Made by a program: the position numbers and the translations under genes
Source: Alkalicoccus chagannorensis DSM 18086
Lineage (GTDB): Bacteria; Bacillota; Bacilli; Bacillales; Salisediminibacteriaceae
Direction: 5' to 3'
Length of the DNA: 64,000 bases
NCBI RefSeq assembly: GCF_000429725.1
Contig: NZ_AUCK01000006.1
Location: forward strand, 1 to 64,000
Shown: positions 10,282 to 19,504 of the stretch, piece by piece
How positions within the stretch are numbered: position 1 is the first letter of the stretch
Layout of the letters: each line of letters starts with the position of its first letter
Notes under the pieces: generated by a model
What the model saw: the letters and a program-made list of their open reading frames with translations, nothing else
The model's database searches: none
Told to the model about the DNA's origin: nothing

Positions 10282-11745
10282 ATGACAGAAACGATCCGCG
10301 TGCGGTTTGCTCCGAGTCCGACAGGGCACCTGCATATCGGCGGCGCGCGCTCCGCGCTGTTCAACTACTTATTTGCCCGGCACCACGGAGGGTCTTTCGT
10401 CCTCCGCATCGAAGATACCGATCAGGCCCGCAATGTTGATACGGCAACGGAAAAGCTGATGGACAGCTTGACCTGGCTCGGGCTCGACTGGGATGAAAGT
10501 GTCGACAAAGGGGGTCCATACGGGCCGTATAAGAGCATGGACCGGCTGGATACGTACCAGCAGTACATTGACCGATTGCTCCAGGAAGGAAAGGCCTTCC
10601 ACTGCTATATGACGCAGGAAGAGCTCGAAGAAGAGCGGGAAGCACAGCGGGCCCGCGGCGAAACACCGCAGTACAGCGGACGCGACCGGAACCTGACGGA
10701 GGAAGAAAAGCGTGCGTATGAAGCTGAAGGCCGCCGGCCGGTCGTCCGCTTTCTTGTTCCAAAAGGACAGGAGATCCATGTACCGGACCAGGTGCGGGGC
10801 GATGTGACCTTTGATTCGGACGGGATCGGCGACTTTGTTATCCAGCGCCAGGATGGGATTCCGACATATAATTTCGCGGTGGTTATTGATGATCACCTCA
10901 TGCAGATCAGCCATGTCATCCGCGGGGAAGAGCATCTGTCCAACACCCCGAATCAGGTGCTTCTCTACGAAGCGCTCGGATTCGATGTGCCGGTGTTCGC
11001 TCATGCATCGCTGATCCTCAATGCGGATAAGCAGAAGATGAGCAAGCGGGATGAGTCGATTATCCAGTTCGTGGAGCAGTACCGCGATCTTGGTTATCTG
11101 CCGGAGGCGATCGTGAACTTCATCGCGCTGCTCGGCTGGTCTCCAGGCGGGGAAGAGGAGCTGATGACGGTAGAGGAGCTGCAGGAGCAGTTCACGCTGG
11201 ACCGTGTCATCAATTCTCCGGCTGTGTTCGATACGCAGAAGCTGGAGTGGATGAACAACCAGTACATGAAAGAAGCGGATCCGGACCGGGTCGTGGCGCT
11301 CGCGATGCCGCATCTCGTCCGCGCGGGACGCCTGCCGGAAGCCCGCTCGGAGGAGCAGGAAGAATGGGCTGCTGACCTCATTAAGCTGCACCAGGAGAAA
11401 ATGAGCTGCGGGGCAGAGATTGTGGAGCTGACAGAGTTGTTTTTCCGGGAAAAAATCGATTATAATGAAGAGGCACAGGAAGTACTGCAGGAAGAACAGG
11501 TGCCGGAAGTCCTGGCCGCATTCAAAGCGGAGCTGGAACAACTCGATACCTGGACGACAGATGATATTAAAGCGTCACTGAAGACCGTGCAGAAGGAAAC
11601 GGGACATAAAGGCAAGAAGTTGTTCATGCCGGTCCGCGTCGCTGTTACCGGTCAGAAGCATGGACCGGATCTGCAGAAGACGATCGTGCTGCTCGGCCGG
11701 GAGACGGTCATTGCCCGCATCGATCAGCTGCTGCACCAGGCATAA
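10282..11745 (+). CDS. gltX: Glutamyl-tRNA synthetase
   Basis: 487 residues, class Ia synthetase. The HIGH-type motif HLHIG lies at 16-20 and the KMSKR loop at 252-256. In Bacillales this non-discriminating enzyme charges tRNA-Glu and tRNA-Gln, the latter being amidated by GatCAB. ATG follows GAAGGAGAG. A TACAAT at 10239-10244 may be a -10 box, but I see no convincing -35. The gene precedes the Cys T-box, as in B. subtilis. Confidence 0.97.
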   Translation: MTETIRVRFAPSPTGHLHIGGARSALFNYLFARHHGGSFVLRIEDTDQARNVDTATEKLMDSLTWLGLDWDESVDKGGPYGPYKSMDRLDTYQQYIDRLLQEGKAFHCYMTQEELEEEREAQRARGETPQYSGRDRNLTEEEKRAYEAEGRRPVVRFLVPKGQEIHVPDQVRGDVTFDSDGIGDFVIQRQDGIPTYNFAVVIDDHLMQISHVIRGEEHLSNTPNQVLLYEALGFDVPVFAHASLILNADKQKMSKRDESIIQFVEQYRDLGYLPEAIVNFIALLGWSPGGEEELMTVEELQEQFTLDRVINSPAVFDTQKLEWMNNQYMKEADPDRVVALAMPHLVRAGRLPEARSEEQEEWAADLIKLHQEKMSCGAEIVELTELFFREKIDYNEEAQEVLQEEQVPEVLAAFKAELEQLDTWTTDDIKASLKTVQKETGHKGKKLFMPVRVAVTGQKHGPDLQKTIVLLGRETVIARIDQLLHQA

Positions 11746-11754
11746 CGCAACCGA

Positions 11755-11970
11755 ATAGCTGCTGCCGACGGAAGAAGTACGCCCGGCCGGACATCCCAGA
11801 GAGAATCCCCACAGGCTGGAAGGGATTTATGCACCGCCGGCGGAAATGCACCCGTTCTACATGGCAGCCGCTCGGGGAAAAGTGGAAGCAGCTGCCGGCT
11901 GCTTCAAGCAGAGTGGAACCGCGCTGATCAAGCGTCTCTGTGTCCTTCGGGGCACGGAGACGTTTTTTTT
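11755..11970 (+). promoter_or_regulatory. Cysteine T-box leader of cysE-cysS
   Basis: This gltX-cysE spacer has the parts of a T-box riboswitch. AGTA on the 5' side and GAA (11843-11845) on the 3' side form the loop-E module. The likely specifier codon TGC (Cys) is at 11847-11849, next to it. A distal stem AATCCC/GGGATT follows an AGAGAGA box. The T-box sequence AGTGGAACCGCG lies at 11912-11923. A terminator follows, with a 13-pair stem (11933-11945 with 11950-11962), a TTCG loop and a run of T. Uncharged tRNA-Cys should stabilise the antiterminator. No gene lies in the 317-base gap. Confidence 0.9.
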
Positions 11971-12062
11971 TGGAAGAAGACGGCGGCACCGTACGCCGCT
12001 GTCGGCCAATCAGCGCTCCGCGAGTTGGCCTCGGTTTTAGAAGGAGAGAGGAGGGATCTGGA

Positions 12063-12716
12063 TTGTTCCGGACGTTAAAAAATGATGTGGACGTTGTACT
12101 GGAGCGGGACCCGGCAGCACGGAACCGGATTGAGGTGATACTCACCTATTCCGGTGTGCATGCCATCTGGGCGCACCGGGCGGCTCACGCTTTATGGAAG
12201 AAGAAACTGTATTTCTTTGCGCGATTTCTTTCGCAGGTAAGCCGGTTTATCACCGGAATCGAAATTCATCCGGGAGCAAGAATCGGTCAGCGGCTCTTCA
12301 TCGATCACGGCATGGGCGTGGTCATCGGGGAGACGTGTGAGATCGGGGACTGCGTCACGATCTTTCAAGGCGTTACGCTCGGTGGTACGGGAAAAGAAAA
12401 AGGGAAGCGGCATCCGACGCTGGAGGACCACGTGCTGGTAGCATCCGGGGCGAAAGTGCTCGGCTCGATGCGGATCGGCCGCAACGCGCGGATCGGAGCC
12501 GGCTCGGTCGTTCTGAAAGAAGTCCCGCCGAATGCGACGGTCGTCGGTATTCCCGGCCGCATCGTCGTTCAGGACGGGGTAAAAGTCGGGGATGATCTGG
12601 ATCATATCAACCTCCCTGACCCGGTAGCCGACAAGTTCCGGCAGCTGGAACATGACATGATACGCCTGCAGGAGGACGTGGAAGAACTCCGCAGAGAGAA
12701 GGCAGAGAAAGGCTAG
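12063..12716 (+). CDS. cysE: Serine O-acetyltransferase CysE
   Basis: 217 residues from the TTG start, identical in length to B. subtilis CysE. It acetylates serine to O-acetylserine, the carbon acceptor for cysteine synthesis. The N-terminal helical part ([18 protein letters not shown]) is followed by hexapeptide repeats forming a left-handed beta-helix ([25 protein letters not shown]). The TTG at 12063 follows GAGAGGAGGG. A longer in-frame reading would begin inside the T-box terminator and is rejected. It lies directly downstream of the Cys T-box and upstream of cysS. Confidence 0.95.
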   Translation: MFRTLKNDVDVVLERDPAARNRIEVILTYSGVHAIWAHRAAHALWKKKLYFFARFLSQVSRFITGIEIHPGARIGQRLFIDHGMGVVIGETCEIGDCVTIFQGVTLGGTGKEKGKRHPTLEDHVLVASGAKVLGSMRIGRNARIGAGSVVLKEVPPNATVVGIPGRIVVQDGVKVGDDLDHINLPDPVADKFRQLEHDMIRLQEDVEELRREKAEKG

Positions 12717-12727
12717 GTGGATACAGC

Positions 12728-14134
12728 ATGACGATACAGCTTTATAATACCCTGACAAGAAAGAAAGAAGTATTCGAACCGATCGAGCCCGGCAGAATAT
12801 CGATGTATGTCTGCGGGCCGACCGTCTATAACTACATTCATATCGGGAATGCGCGTCCGGCTGTCGTCTTTGATATGGTGCGCCGCTACTTTGAATACCG
12901 CGGCTATGACGTCGACTACGTGTCCAACTTCACCGACGTGGACGACAAGATCATCAAAGCAGCTGAAGAGATGGGCGAAGACGTGATGGAAATCGCAGAA
13001 AAATTCATCGCCGCTTTTCACGAAGATACCGGAGCGCTCGGCGTGAAGCAGGCAGACCGGCACCCCCGCGTGACGGAGACCATGCCGGAGATCATCGACT
13101 TTATCCACCGCCTCATCGATAAAGGGTATGCCTATGAATCACAGGGGGATGTCTATTTCCGCACCCGGAAATTCGACGACTACGGGCAGCTGTCTCATCA
13201 GTCGATCGACGACCTGCAGGCAGGGGCCCGGATTGAAGTCGGCGACAAGAAAGAGGATCCGCTCGACTTCGTACTCTGGAAAGCGGCGAAAGAGAAAGAA
13301 ATCGCCTGGGAGAGTCCGTGGGGCGAAGGACGGCCGGGCTGGCACATCGAGTGCTCGGCCATGGTGAAGAAGTATCTCGGAGATACGATCGATATTCACG
13401 CCGGCGGCCAGGATCTCTCCTTTCCGCACCATGAAAATGAAATCGCCCAATCAGAAGCGCTCAACGAGAAGCGGATGGCCAACTACTGGATCCATAACGG
13501 CTACATCAATGTCGATAATGAAAAGATGTCGAAATCGCTCGGCAACTTCATTCTCGTCCACGACATCATCCGTACGTTTGACCCCGAAGTGGTCCGCTTC
13601 TTTATCGTCAATGCCCACTACCGCAGCCCGATCAATTTCAGCGACGAGCAGCTGACGAGCGCAGCGAGCAGCCTTGACCGCATCAAAGAGGCCTACGAGA
13701 ACCTGAAGCACCGGCTGCAGGCAAGCGCGGACCTCGGCGGAAATCAGGAGCAGTGGCTCAAGCTGATTGAAGATCACCGCGACCGGTTCATCGAAGCGAT
13801 GGATGACGACTTCAACAGCGCGAATGCCGCCTCGGTCACCTTCGATCTCGTACGTCAGGCGAATACGTATCTCAACGAGAAGCAGTCCTCGACCGCTGTC
13901 CTGCGTGCGTTCATCGATCAGTTGGAAGACATGGGCTACGTCCTCGGCATCGATCCTTCCCGGGAAGAGGAGCTGCTCGATGAAGACGTTGACCGGCTCA
14001 TCCAGGAGCGGGAGCAGGCGCGCCGGGACCGTGATTTTGCCCGTGCCGACGAGATCCGCGACCAGTTGAAGAACGAAGGGATCCTCCTGGAGGATACGGC
14101 GCAGGGAACCCGGTGGAAGCGGGGGCAGCACTGA
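12728..14134 (+). CDS. cysS: Cysteinyl-tRNA synthetase
   Basis: 468 residues, class Ia. The zinc/substrate cysteine C29, the HIGN motif at 38-41 and the KMSKS motif (in [11 protein letters not shown]) are present, with the zinc-site segment GWHIECSAM between them. The helical anticodon-binding domain is at the C-terminus. The gene is 11 bases after cysE, so both are expected to be under T-box control. Its stop overlaps the mrnC start (TGATG). Confidence 0.97.
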   Translation: MTIQLYNTLTRKKEVFEPIEPGRISMYVCGPTVYNYIHIGNARPAVVFDMVRRYFEYRGYDVDYVSNFTDVDDKIIKAAEEMGEDVMEIAEKFIAAFHEDTGALGVKQADRHPRVTETMPEIIDFIHRLIDKGYAYESQGDVYFRTRKFDDYGQLSHQSIDDLQAGARIEVGDKKEDPLDFVLWKAAKEKEIAWESPWGEGRPGWHIECSAMVKKYLGDTIDIHAGGQDLSFPHHENEIAQSEALNEKRMANYWIHNGYINVDNEKMSKSLGNFILVHDIIRTFDPEVVRFFIVNAHYRSPINFSDEQLTSAASSLDRIKEAYENLKHRLQASADLGGNQEQWLKLIEDHRDRFIEAMDDDFNSANAASVTFDLVRQANTYLNEKQSSTAVLRAFIDQLEDMGYVLGIDPSREEELLDEDVDRLIQEREQARRDRDFARADEIRDQLKNEGILLEDTAQGTRWKRGQH

Positions 14135-14559
14135 TGCGTCTCGGCAAAACGATTCAGGAGCCGGGCCAGCTGAACGGGCTGGCCCTCGCCTACATGGGGG
14201 ACGGTGTTTTTGATACGTACGTCCGCTACCGGCTTCTCTCCCAGGGGCAGGTGCGGCCGAACCGACTGCATAAAGAAGCCACGCACTACGTATCGGCGAA
14301 AGCCCAGTCGAAGATGCTCGCCCACCTGCGGGAACGCGGCATGCTGCTGGAGAGGGAAGAGAACGTGCTGCGGCGCGGCCGGAATGCGAAGTCCGGTACG
14401 ATACCGAAAAACACGAACCGCGCGACGTACGCAGACAGTACCAGTTTTGAAGCCTTGATCGGCTATTTGTATGTAACCGAGCAGGAGGAGCGCCTCGACG
14501 AGATCGTTGCTGCCTGCTTCCATTTTGTAGAGGGAAAGGAGGGGAAGACCCATGGCTGA
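14134..14559 (+). CDS. mrnC: Mini-ribonuclease III MrnC
   Basis: 141 residues. MrnC is a dimeric RNase III-type nuclease without a dsRNA-binding domain that matures 23S rRNA ends. The catalytic helix [14 protein letters not shown] and the second acidic segment [13 protein letters not shown] are visible. The start was placed at ATG 14134, overlapping the cysS stop; a GTG 21 bases upstream is possible. It overlaps rlmB by eight bases. Confidence 0.93.
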   Translation: MRLGKTIQEPGQLNGLALAYMGDGVFDTYVRYRLLSQGQVRPNRLHKEATHYVSAKAQSKMLAHLRERGMLLEREENVLRRGRNAKSGTIPKNTNRATYADSTSFEALIGYLYVTEQEERLDEIVAACFHFVEGKEGKTHG

Positions 14560-15301
14560 ACAGGAAGATTTCGTTGTTGGAAAGAACCCGGTGCTCGAAG
14601 CGCTGCGCGGATCGCGTACGGTGCATAAAGTACTCGTAGCCGAAGGGGCCGTAAAAGCGGATGCCGTGATCCGGGAAGCGAAAAAAGGGAAGATCCAAGT
14701 GCAGCATGTACCGAAGAAGAAGCTCGACCAGCTTGCAGACGGCCTTCCTCATCAAGGTGTAGCTGCATATCTGGCTGCCTATGAGTATGCCGACGTCGAT
14801 GACTTGTTTGCCCGTGCCCATGAGCGCGGAGAGCACCCGTTTTTCCTCGTGCTCGATGAACTGGAGGATCCGCACAACCTCGGTTCGATTCTGCGGACCG
14901 CCGATGCCTCGGGTGCCCACGGTGTCATCATTCCAAAGCGTCGCTCGGCTGCCTTGACGCAGACAGTGGCGAAAGCATCGGCCGGCGCGGTGGAGTATGT
15001 CCCGGTCGCCCGGGTGACGAATATCGGCAAGACGATGGACGCACTGAAAGAACAGGGACTCTGGTTTGCCGGCACTGACGCTTCAGGTGACCAGGATTTC
15101 CGTGATGCGGACTTTGATATGCCGCTCGGCCTCGTTATCGGCAGCGAAGGAAAAGGCATGAGCCGGCTCGTCCGGGAGAAATGCGATTTCCTCGTGCGGA
15201 TTCCGCTGCTCGGACAGGTCACCTCGCTGAATGCCTCGGTGGCAGCTTCGTTGTTAATGTACGAAGTGCTCCGGCAGCGCAGCCCATCCGGGGAGGCGTA
15301 G
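14552..15301 (+). CDS. rlmB: 23S rRNA (guanosine-2'-O)-methyltransferase RlmB
   Basis: 249 residues, SpoU/TrmH class. An N-terminal substrate-binding domain ([10 protein letters not shown] at the start) precedes the trefoil-knot methyltransferase domain. Its motifs are [18 protein letters not shown] (motif 1), [11 protein letters not shown] (motif 2) and [18 protein letters not shown] (motif 3), the last two around residues 193-240. ATG follows AGGAGGGG inside the mrnC 3' end. Confidence 0.95.
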   Translation: MAEQEDFVVGKNPVLEALRGSRTVHKVLVAEGAVKADAVIREAKKGKIQVQHVPKKKLDQLADGLPHQGVAAYLAAYEYADVDDLFARAHERGEHPFFLVLDELEDPHNLGSILRTADASGAHGVIIPKRRSAALTQTVAKASAGAVEYVPVARVTNIGKTMDALKEQGLWFAGTDASGDQDFRDADFDMPLGLVIGSEGKGMSRLVREKCDFLVRIPLLGQVTSLNASVAASLLMYEVLRQRSPSGEA

Positions 15302-15304
15302 ATC

Positions 15305-15817
15305 ATGAAAAGCCTTCTTTTTGTAGATGGCTACAACATCATTGGGGACTGGCCGGAACTCAAGCAGCTGCAGGAGAACGACCTGGAGAGTGCGCGCGAT
15401 CATCTGATCGAAAAGATGGCTGAATACCAGGCCTACACCGGGACGGAAGTGACGATCATTTTCGATGCGCACATGGTGCCCGGACTCGGCAAAAAGTACG
15501 AGCAGTTCGACCTTCGCGTGTTGTACACGAAGGAAAAAGAGACGGCAGATGAATGCATCGAACGCCTCGTCAATGAGACGAAGCGGATCGACCGGCAGAT
15601 TTATGTCGCGACGTCCGACTTCGTGGAACAGCGGGTCATTTTTGCAAGCGGCGCCTACCGGAAATCGGCCAGGGAGCTGCGCACAGAGATGGAGCAGATC
15701 GAAAAAGGCATCGCGGTGGACGTAGAAAAAACGAAGCGGGTGAAAGCCAAAACGAAACTGCCGATCTCGGAAGAAATGGCTGAATTATTTGAAAAATGGC
15801 GCAGAGGAAAGCGGTAA
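15305..15817 (+). CDS. rae1: Ribosome A-site mRNA endonuclease Rae1 (YacP, NYN domain)
   Basis: 170 residues, NYN/PIN-like nuclease fold. LLFVDGYNIIGDWPEL at the N-terminus holds the first catalytic aspartate (D8). Further acidic positions (TIIFDAH, ADECIERLV, VATSDFVEQ) follow as in the family. B. subtilis Rae1 cleaves mRNA in the ribosomal A site. It begins four bases after rlmB and probably ends this transcription unit. Confidence 0.93.
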   Translation: MKSLLFVDGYNIIGDWPELKQLQENDLESARDHLIEKMAEYQAYTGTEVTIIFDAHMVPGLGKKYEQFDLRVLYTKEKETADECIERLVNETKRIDRQIYVATSDFVEQRVIFASGAYRKSARELRTEMEQIEKGIAVDVEKTKRVKAKTKLPISEEMAELFEKWRRGKR

Positions 15818-15821
15818 CACC

Positions 15822-15850
15822 TTGCTTTCCCGCCTTCTGCCTAGTATAAT
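15822..15850 (+). promoter_or_regulatory. SigA-type promoter of sigH
   Basis: TTGCTT (15822-15827) and TATAAT (15845-15850) with a 17-base spacer, about 95 bases before the sigH start. In B. subtilis the equivalent promoter is repressed by AbrB; I cannot see a defined AbrB site. Confidence 0.78.
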
Positions 15851-15943
15851 ATTGGTAGAAAGGCGTCGTCTCTACAGACGACCCTCTGCAGCAGGCTGTG
15901 TGCCGGACGCTGTTCATACGTCAGACGGGTCGGAGGGATCGCG

Positions 15944-16603
15944 GTGGCTGTTAACGTACGAAATACCGAATCAATCCAGCATAAGTATGAAGGTATTGCA
16001 GATGAAGTGCTGGTGGATTATGTCCGGGAAGGTGACACCGGGGCGCTGGATTTTCTGATTACGAAATACCGCGGCTTTGTGAGAATGAGAGCCCGTTCGT
16101 ACTTCCTGATCGGTGCTGATCAGGACGACATTGTTCAGGAAGGCATGATCGGTCTGTATAAAGCGGTCCGCGATTACCGCGGCAACAAGCAGTCGTCCTT
16201 CCGCGTGTTTGCAGAACTGTGTATCACCCGTCAGATTCTGACCGCGATTAAAATGGCCACAAGACAAAAACACATACCGCTCAATTCCTACGTTTCTCTC
16301 GATAAACCAATGTACGAAGACGGATCGGATCCAACCATGATCGACATGCTCTGCGGACACAGCGGTATGGACCCGGAGGAAGTGCTGATCAACCGGGAGG
16401 CGCTGCAGCACGCCGGGCTGAAAATGGATGAGATCTTAAGCGGACTCGAACGGGAAGTCCTGCTGCAGTACCTGGAGGGACGGACCTACCAGGAGATGTC
16501 GGATGATTTGAAGCGTCACGTAAAATCGATCGACAACGCCCTGCAGCGGGTGAAGCGGAAGCTGGAACGGTACGTCGAGCTCAAGGAAGTCAAGCTCTCC
16601 TGA
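15944..16603 (+). CDS. sigH: RNA polymerase sigma factor SigH
   Basis: 219 residues, sigma-70 family without region 1. Region 2 is seen in VDYVREGDTGALDFLITKYRGFVRMRARSYF followed by GADQDDIVQEGMIGLYKAVRDY. Region 4 with its helix-turn-helix is at the C-terminus (LEREVLLQYLEGRTYQEMSDDL). In Bacillales SigH directs transition-state, competence and early sporulation genes. The start is GTG 15944 after GGAGGG. Confidence 0.96.
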   Translation: MAVNVRNTESIQHKYEGIADEVLVDYVREGDTGALDFLITKYRGFVRMRARSYFLIGADQDDIVQEGMIGLYKAVRDYRGNKQSSFRVFAELCITRQILTAIKMATRQKHIPLNSYVSLDKPMYEDGSDPTMIDMLCGHSGMDPEEVLINREALQHAGLKMDEILSGLEREVLLQYLEGRTYQEMSDDLKRHVKSIDNALQRVKRKLERYVELKEVKLS

Positions 16604-16626
16604 TGATTCACAAACGCTTCAGCATC

Positions 16627-16664
16627 AACTGTCTCCAGCCTGCGGGCTGCGGGGCAGTTTTTTT
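16627..16664 (+). terminator. Intrinsic terminator after sigH
   Basis: Inverted repeat AACTGTCTCCAGCC / GGGCTGCGGGGCAGTT (one mismatch and wobble pairs) followed by a T run. It separates sigH from rpmG-secE. Confidence 0.85.
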
Positions 16665-16678
16665 CGTAGTATAGGAAT

Positions 16679-16763
16679 GTATAAGTTCTCATAACAAGAA
16701 GGCGACGGCTTCATGCGCTGCACGGGAAGAAGGAGGAACCCTTTCTTCCCTTAACAAGCCTGC
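16679..16763 (+). repeat. Dispersed structured intergenic repeat, copy A
   Basis: It shares, with few changes, the blocks TAAGTTCTCATA, ACGGCTTCATGCGCTGC, a GGGAAGAA...TTCTTCCC inverted repeat (16724-16731 with 16743-16750) and AAGCCTGC with copy B at 50514-50597. The stem arms are identical while the loops differ. It lies in the 302-base sigH-rpmG gap, before the promoter. Confidence 0.7.
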
Positions 16764-16831
16764 GCCGGCCGACAGGGGGAAAATGCCTGCAGCAGCGTCC
16801 GTATGACGGGCGGCACAAGCCGGAACGCGCA

Positions 16832-16859
16832 TTGACATGCCGGGCAGAGCTGTGATAAG
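16832..16859 (+). promoter_or_regulatory. Promoter of rpmG-secE-nusG
   Basis: TTGACA (16832-16837), 16-base spacer and GATAAG (16854-16859) preceded by TGT, an extended -10. It lies about 45 bases before rpmG. Confidence 0.65.
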
Positions 16860-16905
16860 TTCAATTAGTATGTAGAAGTACCGATTCAGAAAGGGGAGAG
16901 TCCCG

Positions 16906-17049
16906 ATGAAGGTATCTCTCGCCTGCAGCACTTGTCACGCACGAAACTACACGACAGTAAAAACTACCGCTGATCAGGACAGACGATTACGCATAAAGAA
17001 ATACTGCAGCCGGTGCGGCTGTCATACGATGCATGCAGAAACAAAGTAA
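16906..17049 (+). CDS. rpmG: 50S ribosomal protein L33
   Basis: 47 residues, too short for most gene callers but complete, with a GGGGAG site before ATG 16906. Four cysteines (C7, C10, C34, C37) form the zinc ribbon, so this is the zinc-binding form of L33. It sits before secE as in Bacillus. Other L33 paralogues in the genome would be expected under zinc limitation. Confidence 0.95.
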   Translation: MKVSLACSTCHARNYTTVKTTADQDRRLRIKKYCSRCGCHTMHAETK

Positions 17050-17069
17050 GTGAGCACGGGGGTGTTAAC

Positions 17070-17273
17070 ATGGCGGAAGAAGCGAAAAAGACGAAGAGCC
17101 CGGTGAAGTTTCTGAAAGAAGTAGGCACCGAGATGAAGCGGGTCACCTGGCCGACAGCGAAGGAGCTGCGGAAGTACACCGGGGTCGTTGTGGCAACGGT
17201 TATTTTTATTTCCATTTTCTTTGCAATCTCAGATTTTGTAATTTCATCACTGCTGGAACTAATCACCGGCTGA
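17070..17273 (+). CDS. secE: Preprotein translocase subunit SecE
   Basis: 67 residues with one C-terminal membrane helix (TGVVVATVIFISIFFAISDF), as in Gram-positive SecE. The amphipathic segment FLKEVGTEMKRVTWPTAKEL that clamps SecY precedes it. ATG 17070 was chosen over an upstream in-frame ATG because it follows CGGGGGTG and gives the family length. It forms SecYEG with SecY at 44355. Confidence 0.95.
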   Translation: MAEEAKKTKSPVKFLKEVGTEMKRVTWPTAKELRKYTGVVVATVIFISIFFAISDFVISSLLELITG

Positions 17274-17322
17274 TCATTATGTGCAGTTAAAAGGAGGGAA
17301 GACAGGGCCGCCCTGACCAACT

Positions 17323-17856
17323 ATGGAGAAAAATTGGTATGTAGTACACACGTATTCCGGCTATGAAAACAAAGTAAAAACAAACCTGGAAAAACGCGTT
17401 GAATCAATGGATATGGTGGATAAGATTTTCCGCGTTCTCGTCCCTGTAGAAGAAGAGACCGAAGTGAAGAACGGCAAAAGCAAGCAGGTCACGAAAAAGG
17501 TGTTTCCAGGCTATGTCATCGTAGAAATGGTGATGACGGACGACTCCTGGTACGTGGTCCGGAATACGCCGGGGGTGACAGGCTTTGTCGGTTCCTCCGG
17601 CGCCGGTTCGAAACCGACGCCGCTGCTGCCGGATGAAGTGGACGCCATCCTGCGTCAGATGGGTGTCACAACACCGAAGCAGGAAGTCAACTTTGATCTG
17701 AAGGAAGCGGTCAAAGTAAAAGAAGGGCCGTTCGCCGACTTTACAGGCACGATCGAAGATATTTCTGCCGAAAAGCAGAAGCTTAAAGTCCATGTAAACA
17801 TGTTCGGCCGGGAGACACCGGTGGAGCTGGACTTCACGCAGGTAGAAAAAATATAA
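17323..17856 (+). CDS. nusG: Transcription termination/antitermination factor NusG
   Basis: 177 residues. NusG binds the RNA polymerase clamp and links it to ribosomes or Rho. The NGN domain begins NWYVVHTYSGYENKV and includes FPGYVIVEM; the C-terminal KOW domain (VKEGPFADFTGTIEDI) starts near residue 125. MEKNWYVVHTYSGYE matches B. subtilis exactly. The only strong ribosome site, AAGGAGGG, is 24 bases upstream of ATG, with a small hairpin between, and a TGA in frame just upstream excludes an earlier start. Confidence 0.96.
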   Translation: MEKNWYVVHTYSGYENKVKTNLEKRVESMDMVDKIFRVLVPVEEETEVKNGKSKQVTKKVFPGYVIVEMVMTDDSWYVVRNTPGVTGFVGSSGAGSKPTPLLPDEVDAILRQMGVTTPKQEVNFDLKEAVKVKEGPFADFTGTIEDISAEKQKLKVHVNMFGRETPVELDFTQVEKI

Positions 17857-17876
17857 AATTCATTCTCTGATACGTC

Positions 17877-17905
17877 TTGTCAATCAGGGCGGATAGTGAT
17901 AGAAT
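17877..17905 (+). promoter_or_regulatory. Promoter of rplK-rplA
   Basis: TTGTCA (17877-17882), a 17-base spacer and TAGAAT (17900-17905) preceded by TGA, giving an extended -10. It lies upstream of the two hairpins at 17921-17971, so those would be in the 5' leader. Confidence 0.72.
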
Positions 17906-17920
17906 TTGAATGTTGCTATG

Positions 17921-17971
17921 GAACGTGGACATTGCTGTTCACGTTCTTCCTGCGGATACGCAGGTTTTTTT
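17921..17971 (+). terminator. Double hairpin and terminator in the rplK leader
   Basis: A ten-pair stem with one wobble (17921-17930 with 17937-17946) is followed at once by CCTGCG-GATA-CGCAGG (17949-17964) and seven T. It is either the nusG terminator or, since a promoter lies upstream at 17877, an attenuator in the rplK leader. Confidence 0.8.
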
Positions 17972-18027
17972 GAGTGGGAGAGCAGACAGCTCGTCTACCA
18001 CATCACGGACTTAAGGAGGTGTGTCGC

Positions 18028-18453
18028 GTGGCAAAGAAGGTCATTAAGGTTGTAAAACTGCAAATTCCAGCTGGTAAAGCCAACCCAGCGCCGCCGGTCG
18101 GCCCAGCATTGGGTCAGGCAGGTATAAATATCATGGGATTCTGTAAAGAGTTCAACGCGGAGACGCAGGAACAAGCTGGTCTGATCATTCCTGTAGAAAT
18201 TACAGTATTTGAAGACCGTTCCTTTACATTCATTACGAAAACTCCGCCGGCTGCAGTTCTTCTGAAGAAAGCCGCAGGAGTCGAATCCGGTTCCGGCGAG
18301 CCTCACAAGAACAAAGTCGCTTCCGTCAAGCGGGATCAGGTACGTGAAATCGCGGAAACAAAGATGCCCGACCTGAACGCAGCGGATGTTGATGCTGCAA
18401 TGCGTATGGTAGAAGGTACTGCACGCAGCATGGGAATCACGATTGAAGAGTAG
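18028..18453 (+). CDS. rplK: 50S ribosomal protein L11
   Basis: 141 residues, equal to B. subtilis L11. It forms the GTPase-associated centre with 23S rRNA and is needed for RelA activation. The proline-rich N-terminal linker [20 protein letters not shown] and the rRNA-binding C-terminal domain are present. GTG 18028 follows TTAAGGAGGT; the longer in-frame reading from 17974 has no site. Confidence 0.97.
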   Translation: MAKKVIKVVKLQIPAGKANPAPPVGPALGQAGINIMGFCKEFNAETQEQAGLIIPVEITVFEDRSFTFITKTPPAAVLLKKAAGVESGSGEPHKNKVASVKRDQVREIAETKMPDLNAADVDAAMRMVEGTARSMGITIEE

Positions 18454-18468
18454 GTCATAAAGACCTGA

Positions 18469-18525
18469 AAAGGTTGCGAGTAAATGGACTCTGTGTCCTG
18501 CCTGCCCTGCAGGTTCGCAACCTTT
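18469..18525 (+). promoter_or_regulatory. Long hairpin between rplK and rplA
   Basis: AAAGGTTGCGA (18469-18479) pairs perfectly with TCGCAACCTTT (18515-18525), enclosing GAGTAAATGGACTC and CCTGCCCTGCAGG sub-hairpins. Only TTATTAG follows, so it is not a normal terminator. It could be a processing site or an autogenous L1 target; this is unproven. Confidence 0.55.
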
Positions 18526-18573
18526 ATTAGTGGGAGGTATAACCGCTAAAACCACAATGAGGAGGAAATCACA

Positions 18574-19272
18574 TTGGCTGTAAAAGTAAGCAAGAAATAC
18601 GAAGATGCACTCAAGCTCGTTGACCGTGAAAAAGCCTACACGCCTGCAGACGCTGCAGACGTAGTAAAGCAGACGGCAAAAGCGAACTTTGATGAGACAA
18701 TTGAGCTTGCTGCACGCCTTGGTGTGGACCCGAAGAAAGCGGACCAGCAGATCCGCGGCGCGGTAGTACTGCCGCATGGTACAGGGAAGACACAGCGGGT
18801 AGCAGTATTTGCAAAAGGTGAGAAGGCGAAGGAAGCGGAAGAAGCAGGAGCAGACTTCGTCGGTGAGGAAGACCTCATCAACCAGGTAACCCAGGGCTGG
18901 ATGGATTTCGACGTTGTTGTTGCAACGCCGGACATGATGGCTCAGGTTGGTAAGCTCGGCCGTGTACTCGGACCACGTGGTCTGATGCCGAACCCGAAAA
19001 CAGGCACCGTAACGTTTGAAGTTACGAAGGCGATCGAAGAAATCAAAGCAGGTAAGGTGGAGTACCGTGTTGATAAGACCGGAAACATCCACGTACCAAT
19101 CGGAAAAGCTTCTTTTGGAGCGGACAAGCTCGAAGACAACCTCCGTGCAATGATGGATACGATTGTTAAAGCAAAGCCTGCAGCAGCAAAAGGTACCTAC
19201 ATCCGTAACGTATCGGTTGCAGCAACGATGGGGCCGAGCGTAAAAGTCTCCACTAACGAATTTAAACTGTAG
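18574..19272 (+). CDS. rplA: 50S ribosomal protein L1
   Basis: 232 residues. L1 forms the mobile L1 stalk that moves E-site tRNA. The two-domain pattern is seen with the signature [21 protein letters not shown] in domain II. It starts at TTG 18574 after GAGGAAATC. It is preceded by the 18469 hairpin. Confidence 0.97.
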   Translation: MAVKVSKKYEDALKLVDREKAYTPADAADVVKQTAKANFDETIELAARLGVDPKKADQQIRGAVVLPHGTGKTQRVAVFAKGEKAKEAEEAGADFVGEEDLINQVTQGWMDFDVVVATPDMMAQVGKLGRVLGPRGLMPNPKTGTVTFEVTKAIEEIKAGKVEYRVDKTGNIHVPIGKASFGADKLEDNLRAMMDTIVKAKPAAAKGTYIRNVSVAATMGPSVKVSTNEFKL

Positions 19273-19301
19273 TTGACTTCGCCTGAACGGCGGGTTATAC
19301 T
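19273..19301 (+). promoter_or_regulatory. SigA-type promoter of rplJ-rplL
   Basis: TTGACT (19273-19278) and TATACT (19296-19301) with a 17-base spacer, beginning at the rplA stop codon. Confidence 0.82.
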
Positions 19302-19449
19302 GTTAGTTGTGAATAAAACAGATCATACCGTAGACAGCAGGTGCCGCGAGGCTTAAATATCCTGCCGAGGTTTGCAGCGGAATGCTCCTTCTTCTCGGAG
19401 AAGGCCTATATACGCCTGCCTCCATGTCTGCGGATGTGGAGGCTTTTTC
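19302..19449 (+). promoter_or_regulatory. L10 leader (autogenous control of rplJ-rplL)
   Basis: The leader contains the conserved Firmicutes L10-leader core, AGACAGCAGGTGCCGCGAGG then TTAAATATCCTGCCGAGGT. An intrinsic terminator follows: stem GCCTCCA (19418-19424) with TGGAGGC (19437-19443) and TTTTT. Family knowledge: L10(L12)4 binds the kink-turn core and favours termination. Confidence 0.88.
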
Positions 19450-19504
19450 TATGCTCTGCACCGAAGACGCAGGTATGAATCCTTTCACTACAGGAGGTGT
19501 CAAC

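Noticed and set aside
19382-19504. N-terminal extension of rplJ
   Set aside because: It would translate the L10-leader terminator; the ATG at 19505 gives the exact B. subtilis length.
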